33,662 bases of DNA from an uncultured Eubacteriaceae bacterium (GTDB lineage: Bacteria > Bacillota > Clostridia > Lachnospirales > CAG-274). The notes under the pieces are model-generated. The model made no database searches, was not told the origin of the DNA, and was given only the letters and a program-made list of their open reading frames with translations. Location: assembly GCA_947167715.1 (NCBI GenBank), contig CAMVJD010000031.1:1-33662 (forward strand). The letters run 5' to 3'. Positions within the stretch are counted from its first letter, which is position 1, and each line of letters opens with the position of its first letter. Below, one piece after another: positions 22,107-30,787 of this stretch. A program made the translations under genes and the position numbers.

Positions 22107-23357
22107 ATGAAAAGATTTATAGCCATAAGCTTTGCGGCGATAATGCTGATGTCACAGGCAGCTTTTTGTGCCGCGGACAAGTATGGATTTGATGCTCAAA
22201 ACGGCGTTTTGGTAAGCTATGCGGGCAAGGACGAGTATATTTTAGTGCCCGCCGAGTCAAACGGCAAGGCCGTAACAAAAATAGGTGAAAAGGCCTTTGC
22301 GGGCCAAAGAGTTCTTGATGTACAGATAGAATCGGGCATAAAAAGTATTGGAAAGGATGCCTTTCGCGGCGCCGAAATGAGCTCCCTGACAATATGCAAC
22401 ACCATGGAAAACGTAGCGGCAGGTGCATTTGCCGACTGTTCAAACCTTAATACGGTGACCTTGGTAAACTTTGATACGGTCTTTGAAAAGGGTGCTTTTG
22501 CAAACACGGGCAAAATAACCTTTTATGTTGACTGTGCAATAAGTTGGGCAGAAGAGCAGCGCCTGCTTGACAAACTTGTTGCCGCAAAGGGAGACAGCGA
22601 TCTTTCTATAGAAAAGATACACGACTACGCCTACAGCAAAGCCGACGATAAATATATCTGCAGCAATTGCAATGATGCATTCACGGGCGAGGGCGGTCTG
22701 GCAGACGACGGCCGCGGTCCCGACGAAACGGATCTTCCGGATGGGCCTATGGACGGCGGCGGCCCCGATGCAAGCGAGTGGGACATAGACGGCGACGGCA
22801 AGTGGGGAGCGCCCACCTTTGTGGATGTTGCAAGGGATGCATGGTATTTTGACTATGTTGAAACAGCAGCCGAAGCGGGTATTTTAAACGGAAAGGGCGA
22901 CGGCAAATTTGCCCCCGACGACAACATAACCGTTGCAGAGGCTGTCAAAATAGCCGCCTGTGCCTATGCGGACGCCCACAGCGGCACTATACCAAGCGGC
23001 GGCGAAAGCTGGTACGATAAATATGTCAGCTATGCAAAAAGCTTTGGGCTTATAGAACCGCACATTGACCTTGACTACACCATGCCCGCCACCCGTGCGG
23101 AAATAGCCTACCTGTTTTCAAGGGCGGACAGCACCAAAAATTTTATAAATGACGTACCGATAACGGATATCCCCGATGTTGACGGCGATACACCGTACTA
23201 CCACGAAATAATCGATATGTATAATTTAGGTGCGGCTGTTGGCAGCGACGCGGCCTATACCTTCCACCCAAACGACAATGTAAAGCGCAGCGAAGCGGCT
23301 GCCATGATAGTAAGGATAGTTGACCCGACATACCGCATAGAGCTGCCAAAGGGTTGA
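22107..23357 (+). CDS. Secreted BspA-like leucine-rich-repeat protein with SLH anchor
   Basis: I chose ATG 22107 (MKRFIAISFAAIMLMSQAAF, a good signal peptide) with GGCGG 9 bases upstream; the upstream ATG at 22068 overlaps the promoter. The 416-residue protein has LRR_5-type units at about 45-140 (ITxI-like patterns: KIGEKAFAGQRVLDVQI, SIGKDAFRGAEMSSLTI, NVAAGAFADCSNLNTVTL). A CSNCND pair and an Asp/Gly-rich linker follow (ADDGRGPDETDLPDGPMDGG). Three SLH repeats fill about 235-416. It should attach to the cell surface; LRR_5 proteins often bind host or microbial partners. A paralogous SLH tail survives as a fragment at 1647. Confidence 0.85.
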   Translation: MKRFIAISFAAIMLMSQAAFCAADKYGFDAQNGVLVSYAGKDEYILVPAESNGKAVTKIGEKAFAGQRVLDVQIESGIKSIGKDAFRGAEMSSLTICNTMENVAAGAFADCSNLNTVTLVNFDTVFEKGAFANTGKITFYVDCAISWAEEQRLLDKLVAAKGDSDLSIEKIHDYAYSKADDKYICSNCNDAFTGEGGLADDGRGPDETDLPDGPMDGGGPDASEWDIDGDGKWGAPTFVDVARDAWYFDYVETAAEAGILNGKGDGKFAPDDNITVAEAVKIAACAYADAHSGTIPSGGESWYDKYVSYAKSFGLIEPHIDLDYTMPATRAEIAYLFSRADSTKNFINDVPITDIPDVDGDTPYYHEIIDMYNLGAAVGSDAAYTFHPNDNVKRSEAAAMIVRIVDPTYRIELPKG

Positions 23358-23387
23358 GATTTGCAAAGAAATAATTATCGGACAAGC

Positions 23388-23448
23388 GCCGTTTGTATAC
23401 ATTGTATAAATATCTATTTATTTATAGTGTACAAGCGGCGTTTTTTTT
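23388..23448 (+). terminator. Terminator of the LRR/SLH gene
   Basis: GCCGTTTGTATACATTG and TATAAAT pair with ATTTATAGTGTACAAGCGGC with a few mismatches, followed by eight T. Confidence 0.8.
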
Positions 23449-23472
23449 GTCAAATTTTTTGGACTTGCAAAA

Positions 23473-23499
23473 AAAGGATTTTAAAAACTTTTGCCGAAA
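23473..23499 (+). promoter_or_regulatory. Possible sigma-H-like promoter of hpf
   Basis: AAAGGATTT, 11 bases, then GCCGAAA fits the sigma-H consensus (RnAGGAwWW, 11-12 bases, RnnGAAT) except at the last base. hpf is known to be under sigma-H and sigma-B in Bacillus. No TTGACA-type promoter was seen. The leader 23500-23583 contains two small hairpins (GGGCATTGCCC and AGGGTGCATGACCCT). Confidence 0.3.
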
Positions 23500-23583
23500 A
23501 CTATAATTATAATATCCGTTGGGCATTGCCCCGCAGGATGTTATAAAACAGGGTGCATGACCCTAAGAACAGGAGTTGAGATT

Positions 23584-24117
23584 ATGCGTTACACATTTAT
23601 TGGCAAAGGTTTAGACCTTACAGAAAACTTCCAGAACAAGATCGCGGCTAAACTGAACAGAATTTCAAAATTAATTCCCGAAGATGCCGAAACGGTAGTT
23701 AAGCTTACGGTAATAAAGCTTGACAACACCGCGGAGGTAACAGTAAAGCTGCCAAAGCGTATTCTTCGCGCAGAAGTGACCACAAACGATATGATGGCTT
23801 CTATCGACGAGATCGTTGATATTCTCGAAAAGCAGATGGTTAAATATAAATCGCGCCTTAAAGACAAGGCAAAGCAAAATCCCGGCTTTATTGAAGAGCT
23901 TGGCGCATTCGGGGACGAGGATGTTACCGACGAAGGCATTGATATCGTAAAGACAAAACATTTTGTTGTTAAGCCGATGGATGCGGAAGAAGCGGTTATG
24001 GAAATGGAGCTTCTCGGACACAATTTCTTTGTTTTCCTTGATGCCGAAAGTGACGAAGTGTCCGTTGTATATAAAAGAAAAGACGGTAAATACGGTCTTA
24101 TTCAGCCCGAATTTTAA
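23584..24117 (+). CDS. hpf: Ribosome hibernation promoting factor, long form
   Basis: The 177-residue protein starts at ATG 23584 (MRYTFIGKGLDLTENFQNKI) with AGGAG 11 bases upstream. Residues 1-100 are the ribosome-binding domain, with a basic helix ending VKYKSRLKDK. A linker leads to the C-terminal dimerisation domain (about 120-177: IVKTKHFVVKPMDAEEAVMEM, LLGHNFFVFLDAESDEVSVVYKRKDG). Long-form Hpf joins 70S ribosomes into inactive 100S dimers in stationary phase. The sequence between 23491 and 23584 is open in frame but lacks any Hpf similarity. It is a single gene with its own terminator. Confidence 0.95.
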   Translation: MRYTFIGKGLDLTENFQNKIAAKLNRISKLIPEDAETVVKLTVIKLDNTAEVTVKLPKRILRAEVTTNDMMASIDEIVDILEKQMVKYKSRLKDKAKQNPGFIEELGAFGDEDVTDEGIDIVKTKHFVVKPMDAEEAVMEMELLGHNFFVFLDAESDEVSVVYKRKDGKYGLIQPEF

Positions 24118-24178
24118 TAGTTGAAAGCTCGGCGTGATATTCGTGTAAACGTGTATGTTTAAGCCGATAGAATAGTTA

Positions 24179-24213
24179 AGCTCTCACAGCTTTGTGCTGT
24201 GAGAGCTTTTTTT
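24179..24213 (+). terminator. Terminator of hpf
   Basis: AGCTCTCACAGC pairs perfectly with GCTGTGAGAGCT around a 4-5 base loop, followed by a run of T. Confidence 0.9.
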
Positions 24214-24407
24214 GTGACAGATACGGAGTAATCGTTCCCGTCCCGCAATTTTCGGTAACACAGTCCCCCGTTACCATTAATATGTATAACGGTAAATTTA
24301 AGAATTTTAATACCAATGTTAGACGAATAATTCAAAATTGCAAGGGTATTAAACAAATTATGCAGAGGTACAGTTGTACTAATTGAAATGATTTTTTTGA
24401 ATTTCAT
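24214..24407 (-). pseudogene. Remnant of a small secreted protein gene (doubtful)
   Basis: A minus-strand frame starts MKFKKIISISTTV after AGGTG 7 bases upstream, like a signal peptide, but the hydrophobic core is broken by NLFNTLAILNYSS. A nearby frame encodes VTGDCVTENCGTGTITPYL, suggesting a frameshift between an N-terminal signal and a Cys-containing tail. I do not recognise a family. Confidence 0.25.
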
Positions 24408-24481
24408 ATTTTCACCTGCTTCTGATTTGTTGCCTTGTTGTTTCCGATCATCTTTGCGGTTTGATTCGCAAATATTCACAT

Positions 24482-24616
24482 AAATCATGGCATATAATAT
24501 GCGTTGCTGCAACCGATTTTTTTGAAAAAAAACAGCAGGCGGCAGATATGACCGAGGGGATAAGGCTATATAATACAGGCCTTAAAAATGCGAAGATGAG
24601 AGCATTTATGAAATAA
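24482..24616 (+). pseudogene. C-terminal remnant of an unrecognised protein
   Basis: The plus strand encodes AATDFFEKKQQAADMTEG followed by LYNTGLKNAKMRAFMK and a stop, with protein-like composition but no start or ribosome site. The frame stops 8 bases before the -35 box of the next gene. Confidence 0.25.
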
Positions 24617-24623
24617 GTTGTAA

Positions 24624-24652
24624 TTGACATTTATATATGAATAGAGTATAAT
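24624..24652 (+). promoter_or_regulatory. Consensus sigma-A promoter
   Basis: TTGACA (24624-24629), 17-base spacer, TATAAT (24647-24652): a perfect match to consensus. It lies about 80 bases before the membrane-protein start. Confidence 0.8.
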
Positions 24653-24731
24653 TTACACAGATATTGATAGATCAACTTTAAAGATATTCGAGACAAACCG
24701 CAATTTGCCATTACAGGAGGTATCAACGCCG

Positions 24732-25304
24732 ATGTCACAATTAAACCAAAGATCCGAGGCTGCCGATCAGCCAAATCACGCCTTATACAGCTACTGCAAG
24801 GTAATGCGTGTGCCTAAAATGGGACCTGCCCCCGCTGCTATCACTATTGTTACGGGTTTGATATTAACACTTTTCCTTGCAGCTTTGGGGGAGAGTCTCT
24901 TGGTGGCTGTGCTCGCAGGCGCTTCGGTAAGTGCTGTGTTTGCTTTTCTTTTCTGGCTCGCCTACAGATATCGGGTAGGCGCCTCACAAAGACTCAACTC
25001 CTACCTTGCCGAAGACGGCGGGCAGCTGATGTTCAGCGACTTTACCTCGGCGCAGCCCGTTATGGGCGACCAGTTCAGGCTTGGCAGATATTATCTGTTT
25101 ATCAAAAACGGAGCTGTTATCAGGCTTGACAGTATTGACGATATAGTACTGATAGGATGTCGTTCGGGTTCGGGGGTGAGCCTTACCGTTAAAGACGAAA
25201 ACGGCAGTATGACACTTCCGCTTTGCAGGCTGCACGCGCTGAGAGCCCGGGCAGAGTTCGCCGAAATACGTCAGGCAGTGCTGCAAAGGGATCGGTCGGT
25301 ATAA
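24732..25304 (+). CDS. Two-helix membrane protein of unknown function
   Basis: ATG 24732 (MSQLNQRSEAADQPNHALYS) is chosen because AGGAGG lies 11 bases upstream; the ATG at 24705 lies before this site. The 190-residue product has a short polar N-terminus, two adjacent hydrophobic segments at about 37-77 (ITIVTGLILTLFLAAL and LVAVLAGASVSAVFAFLFWLA), then a soluble domain of about 110 residues with LGRYYLFIKNGAVIRLDSIDD, like a PH-like or YcxB-type cytoplasmic domain. I do not recognise it with certainty. It is a single gene with a very strong promoter, convergent with the histidine kinase. Confidence 0.7.
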   Translation: MSQLNQRSEAADQPNHALYSYCKVMRVPKMGPAPAAITIVTGLILTLFLAALGESLLVAVLAGASVSAVFAFLFWLAYRYRVGASQRLNSYLAEDGGQLMFSDFTSAQPVMGDQFRLGRYYLFIKNGAVIRLDSIDDIVLIGCRSGSGVSLTVKDENGSMTLPLCRLHALRARAEFAEIRQAVLQRDRSV

Positions 25305-25305
25305 A

Positions 25306-25333
25306 CGGAGACAGAGAACCGTCCCCTGTCTCC
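25306..25333. repeat. REP-like hairpin, copy 2
   Basis: CGGAGACAGAGAACCGTCCC is followed by CTGTCTCC; the ends GGAGACAG/CTGTCTCC pair. It matches the reverse complement of 2477-2504. It lies between the stops of two convergent genes and may also end transcription from either side. Confidence 0.6.
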
Positions 25334-25338
25334 TCGGT

Positions 25339-28300
25339 TTATTTTATCAGACTCTCCAATGCCGCAAAAAGCGCATCGTTGTCGATGGGCTTGCTGAGAT
25401 GGGCATTCATTCCGGCCTGCAGGCTGCGCTGTACATCCTCGTCAAAGGCGTTTGCGGTCAGCGCAATAATGGGCACGGCCTTTGCATCGCTGCGGTCAAG
25501 GCTGCGGATAATGGCAGTCGCTTCAAGTCCGTCCATTTCGGGCATACGGATATCCATAAGTATTGCATCGTAAAAACTGTTTTCACTTGCAATAAATTTG
25601 TCTACCGCCGCGCGGCCGTTTGTAACGCGGTCACAGGTGATTTCACGCATAGCAAGCACCATCGTCATAATATCCGCATTTATATCCACATCCTCGGCAA
25701 GCAGTATATGTCTGCCTTTCAGGTCTGTCCGGGGTTTTGCGCCTTTTGCTGCGTTCTTTCTGCGAAGTGCTGCGCGGAATTCCTCTATCACATTATTTGC
25801 GAACAGCGGCTTTGCAATAAAGCTGTCAACCCCTGCATTTACCGCATCCTCCAGCACATCGTCCCAACGGTATGCGGTGATAATGATAATAGCCGATTCA
25901 TGACCGATTATCTTTCGGATCTCCCTTGTGGTCTCTACACCGTCCATATCGGGCATTTTTAAATCGACCAGAATAAGGTTGTACGGATTGGAACGTGCAT
26001 GGCGAAGCTTTACCATTTCGAGCGCATCTGCACCCGAATATGCTATCTCGCAGGCGATGCCTGTTTTTTCAAGGACAAGCTTTGCGTGCTCGCAGGCAAT
26101 GGGGTCATCGTCAATAACAAGTACACTCATTTCACTTGGCGGTATATGTCGGTCGTCATAACACTCACCCTTGCGCTCACAGTCCAAAAGCGTAACAGTA
26201 ACGATAAATGTAGTACCCCTGCCTTTTTCGCTTTTTACCTCGATATTGCCATTCATCATTTCCACAATGCTTTTTGTAATGGCAAGTCCCAGACCCGAGC
26301 TGCCGTATCTGTTGGTCGCCGAACTGTCCTCCTGACTGAAGGAATCAAAGATATGCGGCAAATAATCCTCGCTTATGCCGATGCCCGTGTCGGAAACGGC
26401 AAATCTAAGCACAGACTTGTTTTCAAACTGTGCCGTGCGCTCGACTGTCAGATCGATATTTCCGCCCTCGGGCGTAAACTTAACAGCATTGCTCAAAATA
26501 TTGATAAGCACCTGTTTAAGCTTCATACTGTCGCCTATATAGCAGTCGTCCACCGCACCCGTCATACGGCAGTTGTAGTGTAGCCCCTTTTCCGCACTTT
26601 GACTGCTGAACATTGTATTCAGCTGCTCCAAAAGAGCCGAGAAAGAAAATTCCTCATTTTTAAGGGTCAATCTTCCCGATTCTATCCTTGACATATCAAG
26701 AATATCGTTTATAAGCGCAAGCAGATGATTTGCCGAAATGCCTATCTTTTCAAGGTATTCCCTTGTTTGCGCCGAAATATCGGGGTCGTTAAGGGCAATG
26801 CTGTCCAGACCGATTATTGCATTCATAGGCGTGCGTATCTCGTGGCTCATATTTGAAAGAAAGGCCGTTTTCGCCTTACTTGCCTCCTCTGCGGCGGTAA
26901 GCGCATCGCTGAGAGCCCGACTTTGTGCCATCTGCTCGCGCATTTCGATGTCAATATCCGTAAAGCCGACGCCTATTGCGTGTATCTCGCTGTCCTTTGC
27001 GTTTTCCGCATTTCCGACACTTGCGATCCTCAGCATTTCATAGCTTTCCGCGCCATCCTTGACAATAAGGTAGCGGTATGCCAAAATGCGCTCGGTTTTT
27101 AACCGTCTGCGGATATTTTCGGGGTCTATAAACTGTATAAATCCGTCCCGATAGTTGTCTGCTACCATTTCATTTGCGTAGCGGGTAAAAGCATCCTTGA
27201 AGGACATTTCGTCACCCACCTGCGGACCATCCTCCGGTCCTACGTTAGTCCGATAGCAAACACAGTGGTCAAGATCCAGATCTGCAAAATAAACGCTGCG
27301 GTAATCCGATGCCAGGGCATTTATCATAAAATCCTGACGTGTGCGCTGCTTTTCCTGCGCAAGAAGCTCGTTTTGCAATTCAAGCCGCTGCTCCAGCTCA
27401 TCCTGCTTTATACGACTTTCGGTTTCCGCGGTCTCCTTTTCAATGGTTATCTGCGCATTACGCCTGTTCTGGTAATACAGCACCATAAACATCAGCAAAA
27501 GCACCGCTGCCGTCAGCACGGTCTGCACAAGGCTGCGCATAATAATATTATTTGATACATTGCTTATTTTATCGCTTATAATACTTTCGCGGATAAGATA
27601 TGTCAGCATCCAGTCGGTGCCCTGAATAGGCACATAGGAAAGGGTCTCCTTGATACCGTTGTAGGTAAATGAGGCATAGCTGTTTACGCCGTTTTCAAAA
27701 TCCGCCTTTACCTTTTTTGCCGAGCCGTTTTTTTCAAATTCAGCGTGCTCAAGGGCATCAAGGAGATTATCCTCGCTTGCAAGACCGCCGAGTATCATAT
27801 CCGTAAGGGCTTTGCCGTCCCTGGTGTAAATATTACAGAAGGTGGTATTGTTATTGTCGGAAAGCAGCGACACGCCCTCAAGCATGGTATTCATATCTAT
27901 TTCTATAAAGCATACGGCAAGTTTCCTGTCCCCAAGGGACAAATCATCCACGGGTACGGCAATTATCACCTTTTTTGAGCCATCATCCGAATTTTTAAGG
28001 GTTATCAGGCTGTCCGTAAGGTTTGCATAGTCGATATTATATTTTTCAATATCGTTTTGAGTGCCGAGAGAGGTATATATAAGTCCTTCCGTGTCTACAA
28101 AGGCAAATTTTTCAAGGGTATAAAGTTTTTTCATCCTTGCCTGATATGCCTGCAAATGCTCGATATCGCTCAGATCCTCGTTTGTCATAAGCCCTACGGC
28201 CGTTTTAAGGTTGCTTACGTTTCGGGCAAGGGCGGAGGAAACGACCTGCTCACGCCTGCCCGCAAGTTCGTCCAGATAAAACAGGCTGACAGAGCTTACT

Positions 28301-28425
28301 GCGCTTTCGGTATCCTGATTTGCCTTATGTCCCACCCAAAATGTACCGAAAACAAGTATCAGTACAATAAGAAAGCTGCCTATAAGTGCAATGGGAACAC
28401 TTTTTCCGCTGTCGTTAAATTTCAT
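25339..28425 (-). CDS. Hybrid sensor histidine kinase with two receiver domains
   Basis: I chose ATG 28425 (MKFNDSGKSVPIALIG), after GAGGCG; 28455 is an alternative. The 1028-residue protein has a membrane helix (about 10-32), an extracellular region (about 40-290) of Cache-like appearance, a second helix (about 298-320), a coiled coil, and a PAS-like segment. HisKA follows with the phosphorylated His in NMSHEIRTPMNAIIG (about 528), then an ATPase domain (NAVKFTPEGG, DTGIGI, GSSGLGLAI). REC1 has LVIDDD and VDLKMPDMDG; REC2 has LLAEDVDIN and MDIRMPEMDG. The two REC domains and separate HPt protein imply a multi-step phosphorelay. It is the third gene of an operon with HPt and an EAL response regulator. 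Confidence 0.93.
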   Translation of the reverse strand: MKFNDSGKSVPIALIGSFLIVLILVFGTFWVGHKANQDTESAVSSVSLFYLDELAGRREQVVSSALARNVSNLKTAVGLMTNEDLSDIEHLQAYQARMKKLYTLEKFAFVDTEGLIYTSLGTQNDIEKYNIDYANLTDSLITLKNSDDGSKKVIIAVPVDDLSLGDRKLAVCFIEIDMNTMLEGVSLLSDNNNTTFCNIYTRDGKALTDMILGGLASEDNLLDALEHAEFEKNGSAKKVKADFENGVNSYASFTYNGIKETLSYVPIQGTDWMLTYLIRESIISDKISNVSNNIIMRSLVQTVLTAAVLLLMFMVLYYQNRRNAQITIEKETAETESRIKQDELEQRLELQNELLAQEKQRTRQDFMINALASDYRSVYFADLDLDHCVCYRTNVGPEDGPQVGDEMSFKDAFTRYANEMVADNYRDGFIQFIDPENIRRRLKTERILAYRYLIVKDGAESYEMLRIASVGNAENAKDSEIHAIGVGFTDIDIEMREQMAQSRALSDALTAAEEASKAKTAFLSNMSHEIRTPMNAIIGLDSIALNDPDISAQTREYLEKIGISANHLLALINDILDMSRIESGRLTLKNEEFSFSALLEQLNTMFSSQSAEKGLHYNCRMTGAVDDCYIGDSMKLKQVLINILSNAVKFTPEGGNIDLTVERTAQFENKSVLRFAVSDTGIGISEDYLPHIFDSFSQEDSSATNRYGSSGLGLAITKSIVEMMNGNIEVKSEKGRGTTFIVTVTLLDCERKGECYDDRHIPPSEMSVLVIDDDPIACEHAKLVLEKTGIACEIAYSGADALEMVKLRHARSNPYNLILVDLKMPDMDGVETTREIRKIIGHESAIIIITAYRWDDVLEDAVNAGVDSFIAKPLFANNVIEEFRAALRRKNAAKGAKPRTDLKGRHILLAEDVDINADIMTMVLAMREITCDRVTNGRAAVDKFIASENSFYDAILMDIRMPEMDGLEATAIIRSLDRSDAKAVPIIALTANAFDEDVQRSLQAGMNAHLSKPIDNDALFAALESLIK

Positions 28426-28442
28426 TTTATGCGCCTCATTTC

Positions 28443-28778
28443 TTAAAGGCTGCAAAGCCTGTCATACTGTTTTTTCGTTTCCGAAAGCAAGGCCGAATAG
28501 TCCGTATCCGTGCGGCTGCGCAAAAGCTCCGTCATTTCGCTTACGGGCTTTGTCAGCGGTGTAAGCGCAAGATTTGCGTACAAGCCCTTCAGGGCGTGCG
28601 CCGTTTCAAAGGCTGCATCAAGGTCGCCTGCCGAAAGCTGCCGTTCAAGCTCCGACAAACGCTTATCGTCAACAGCCTTACCCACAAGCATCAAATAAAA
28701 GTCCTCTTTGTTCATACAGCGCATCAGACCCTCGTCTGTATCTGCGCCGAAATCCCGTAAATTTTCTATCGTGAGCAT
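28443..28778 (-). CDS. Histidine phosphotransfer (HPt) protein
   Basis: The 111-residue protein starts at ATG 28778 (MLTIENLRDFGADTDEG), with GGAGG upstream inside the end of the previous gene. The HPt motif is AFETAHALKGLYANLAL, with phospho-accepting His61. It would pass phosphate between the REC domains of the kinase encoded next and perhaps the REC-EAL protein encoded before. Its start is within a few bases of the stop of the EAL gene, suggesting translational coupling. Confidence 0.88.
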   Translation of the reverse strand: MLTIENLRDFGADTDEGLMRCMNKEDFYLMLVGKAVDDKRLSELERQLSAGDLDAAFETAHALKGLYANLALTPLTKPVSEMTELLRSRTDTDYSALLSETKKQYDRLCSL

Positions 28779-28779
28779 A

Positions 28780-30471
28780 TTATTGCACCTCCGCTTCAAT
28801 AAGCCTGTCAAATTCCTCTGCGGGAAGCGGCTTTGAAAAATAATATCCCTGAATTATGTCACAGCCCGCCGCTTTAAGCAGCTCCATCTGCTCCTTGGTT
28901 TCAACGCCCTCTGCAATAACGGGTACCTCAAGCAGCTTTGCTATGTCTATCATAATGCCGACAAGACGATAGTCCTTCGGGTTATTGCAAATATTGCGGA
29001 TAAACTTCATATCCAACTTAAGGGCATCTATCGGCAGGGATGTCAGCATATTAAGAGAGGAATAGCCGCAGCCGAAATCGTCCATTTCAATTTTAAAGCC
29101 GCAGCCGCGCAGTGCGGATACCGTGTCTATTATCTGTGCCGCATTATCGGTATATGCCGATTCGGTCACTTCAAGCATAAGCTTTTCGGCGGTCAAACCA
29201 TTTTTATCCGTGATCGCGGTCAAGACAGCGCATATCTGCGGGTCAAAAACATCTACCCTTGAAACATTGACGGAAACGGGGATGTATACCCCGTATTTAT
29301 CCTTCCATGCCTTTATCTGCGCAGCCGCCTCGTTCCAGACATAGCGGTCGAGCTTTTGTATAAGACCGTTGCTTTCAAACAGCGAAATAAACTCCCCGGG
29401 ACTTACCATGCCAAACTCGGGATGAAACCATCGCACAAGCGCCTCTGCGCTGGTAAGAACAGGTCTGTCGCCCTTTATACTGTATTTGGGCTGATAGAAT
29501 ACCTTAAACTGCTTTTCGTCGAGAGCCTTGTCCATATCGCTTATAAGCCGCTCCCCGTGAAGCTCCTTGCTGTGAAGCTCGGCATTATAAAAATCATAGC
29601 AGGTGGAATAGCTGTTTCGCAGCTTATGGCAAGCAAGCCTTGCACAGTCAAATCTGCGTTCCATATCCGTAACGCTGCCGTCATCATAGTATATTCCCAT
29701 GCGTATACTGACCTTGTGGTCACCCATGCTTTCGTCAAGCCTTGCTACATATCGATCCAGCTTTTCCCTTAAATCGGGGCTGTGGGGGATGTATATGCCA
29801 AAGCTGTTGCTGCCCGAACGGCAGGCAAGACCGCCGCTGTGACGCACTATATCGTGCAAGCTGCCGCCTATGCGCTTCAGCACAAAATCGCCGTAATCCC
29901 TGCCGTACAGCTCGTTAATTATGTGAAAGCGGTTAATATCCAGAACCACCGCATCCATAGACATATTTTCGTTTTGGTTGCTCAGGCGTTTGCCGTATTC
30001 AAGGAAGAATTCCTTGTTAAACAGACCCGTCAATCCGTCGCGCTCCGTTTCGTGGATGATTATGCTGTCCTCGGCAAGCTCGATGGAATGACCGACCCTT
30101 GCCCTTATTACATCGGGTGCTTCATAAGGCTTTGTAATAAAATCCGCCGCCCCGAGCTGAAGGCTTTTTACCTCCGCCTCCTTTTCCGATGTAAGCACTA
30201 TTACGGGTATGCGCCTAAGCTCGCTGTCGGAGCGGATAAGCTTTAACAGCCCGTAGCCGTCCAGCTTGGGCATATGCAGATCGAGGATCACAAGCGAAAG
30301 TGTCAGCTTGTCCCGTTTGATAATTTCAAGCGCAAGCTCACCGTTTTCCGCATATTTGATCTCATACAGATCGCTGAGCATAGCCCCGAGCATTTCTCTT
30401 TCGACAAATTCATCGTCAACTATCAGTATACTCCTGTGCAAGCCTTTTTTTCGTTCAAGTAATTCCTGCAT
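28780..30471 (-). CDS. Response regulator with degenerate GGDEF and EAL (c-di-GMP phosphodiesterase) domains
   Basis: The 563-residue protein has a REC domain (10-125; LIVDDE, acceptor Asp64 in VILDLHMPKLDG), a GGDEF-like domain (about 140-300) and an EAL domain (about 305-560). The GGDEF signature is replaced by RSGSNSF (218-224), so it should not make c-di-GMP. The EAL domain looks active: AEALVRW (Glu343), EVTES, MDDFGCGYSSL, KLDMKFI and IAEGVET. It should hydrolyse c-di-GMP under control of phosphorylation and perhaps GTP binding by the degenerate domain. GGAGG lies before the ATG and a good promoter lies at 30521-30550. It is first in the operon. Confidence 0.92.
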   Translation of the reverse strand: MQELLERKKGLHRSILIVDDEFVEREMLGAMLSDLYEIKYAENGELALEIIKRDKLTLSLVILDLHMPKLDGYGLLKLIRSDSELRRIPVIVLTSEKEAEVKSLQLGAADFITKPYEAPDVIRARVGHSIELAEDSIIIHETERDGLTGLFNKEFFLEYGKRLSNQNENMSMDAVVLDINRFHIINELYGRDYGDFVLKRIGGSLHDIVRHSGGLACRSGSNSFGIYIPHSPDLREKLDRYVARLDESMGDHKVSIRMGIYYDDGSVTDMERRFDCARLACHKLRNSYSTCYDFYNAELHSKELHGERLISDMDKALDEKQFKVFYQPKYSIKGDRPVLTSAEALVRWFHPEFGMVSPGEFISLFESNGLIQKLDRYVWNEAAAQIKAWKDKYGVYIPVSVNVSRVDVFDPQICAVLTAITDKNGLTAEKLMLEVTESAYTDNAAQIIDTVSALRGCGFKIEMDDFGCGYSSLNMLTSLPIDALKLDMKFIRNICNNPKDYRLVGIMIDIAKLLEVPVIAEGVETKEQMELLKAAGCDIIQGYYFSKPLPAEEFDRLIEAEVQ

Positions 30472-30520
30472 TGTTTCACCTCCGCAAATCTTGTTTTTGT
30501 TTCGTATGTTTATTGTTTTT

Positions 30521-30550
30521 ATTATAGCATATCCGCCCCGTTGTTTTCAA
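30521..30550 (-). promoter_or_regulatory. Promoter of the EAL-HPt-kinase operon
   Basis: On the minus strand TTGAAA (30545-30550), 18-base spacer, TATAAT (30521-30526), about 50 bases before the start codon. Confidence 0.65.
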
Positions 30551-30705
30551 GCAAAATGCCAATTTTTTGCATTTTTTGACATTTTACGGAGCTTTCCCCG
30601 AGTGCGCAGCCTAAAAATATGTTGATTTTATCTTTCATTCGGTTATAGATCATTCTTCAATTTCGGCAATAAAATAATGATAATGTGCAGCTTGATCAGC
30701 ATAGA

Positions 30706-30740
30706 AAAACGGTGCGCATGATCGCTCACGCACACCGTTT
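30706..30740 (-). terminator. Terminator after the small-peptide gene
   Basis: AAACGGTG(C/T)GC on both arms forms a stem, followed on the minus strand by TTTTTC. It ends transcripts of the InlB-repeat protein and peptide genes. The stretch 30551-30705 upstream of the kinase operon shows nothing further. Confidence 0.75.
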
Positions 30741-30787
30741 GTTAAGTTTGTGTTATTGTCAACCACACCAGTTGACAAAGAGCCTTA

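Noticed and set aside
26000..26583. 194-codon open frame on the plus strand
   Set aside because: It is antisense to the histidine kinase ATPase and receiver regions, which are strongly conserved on the other strand.
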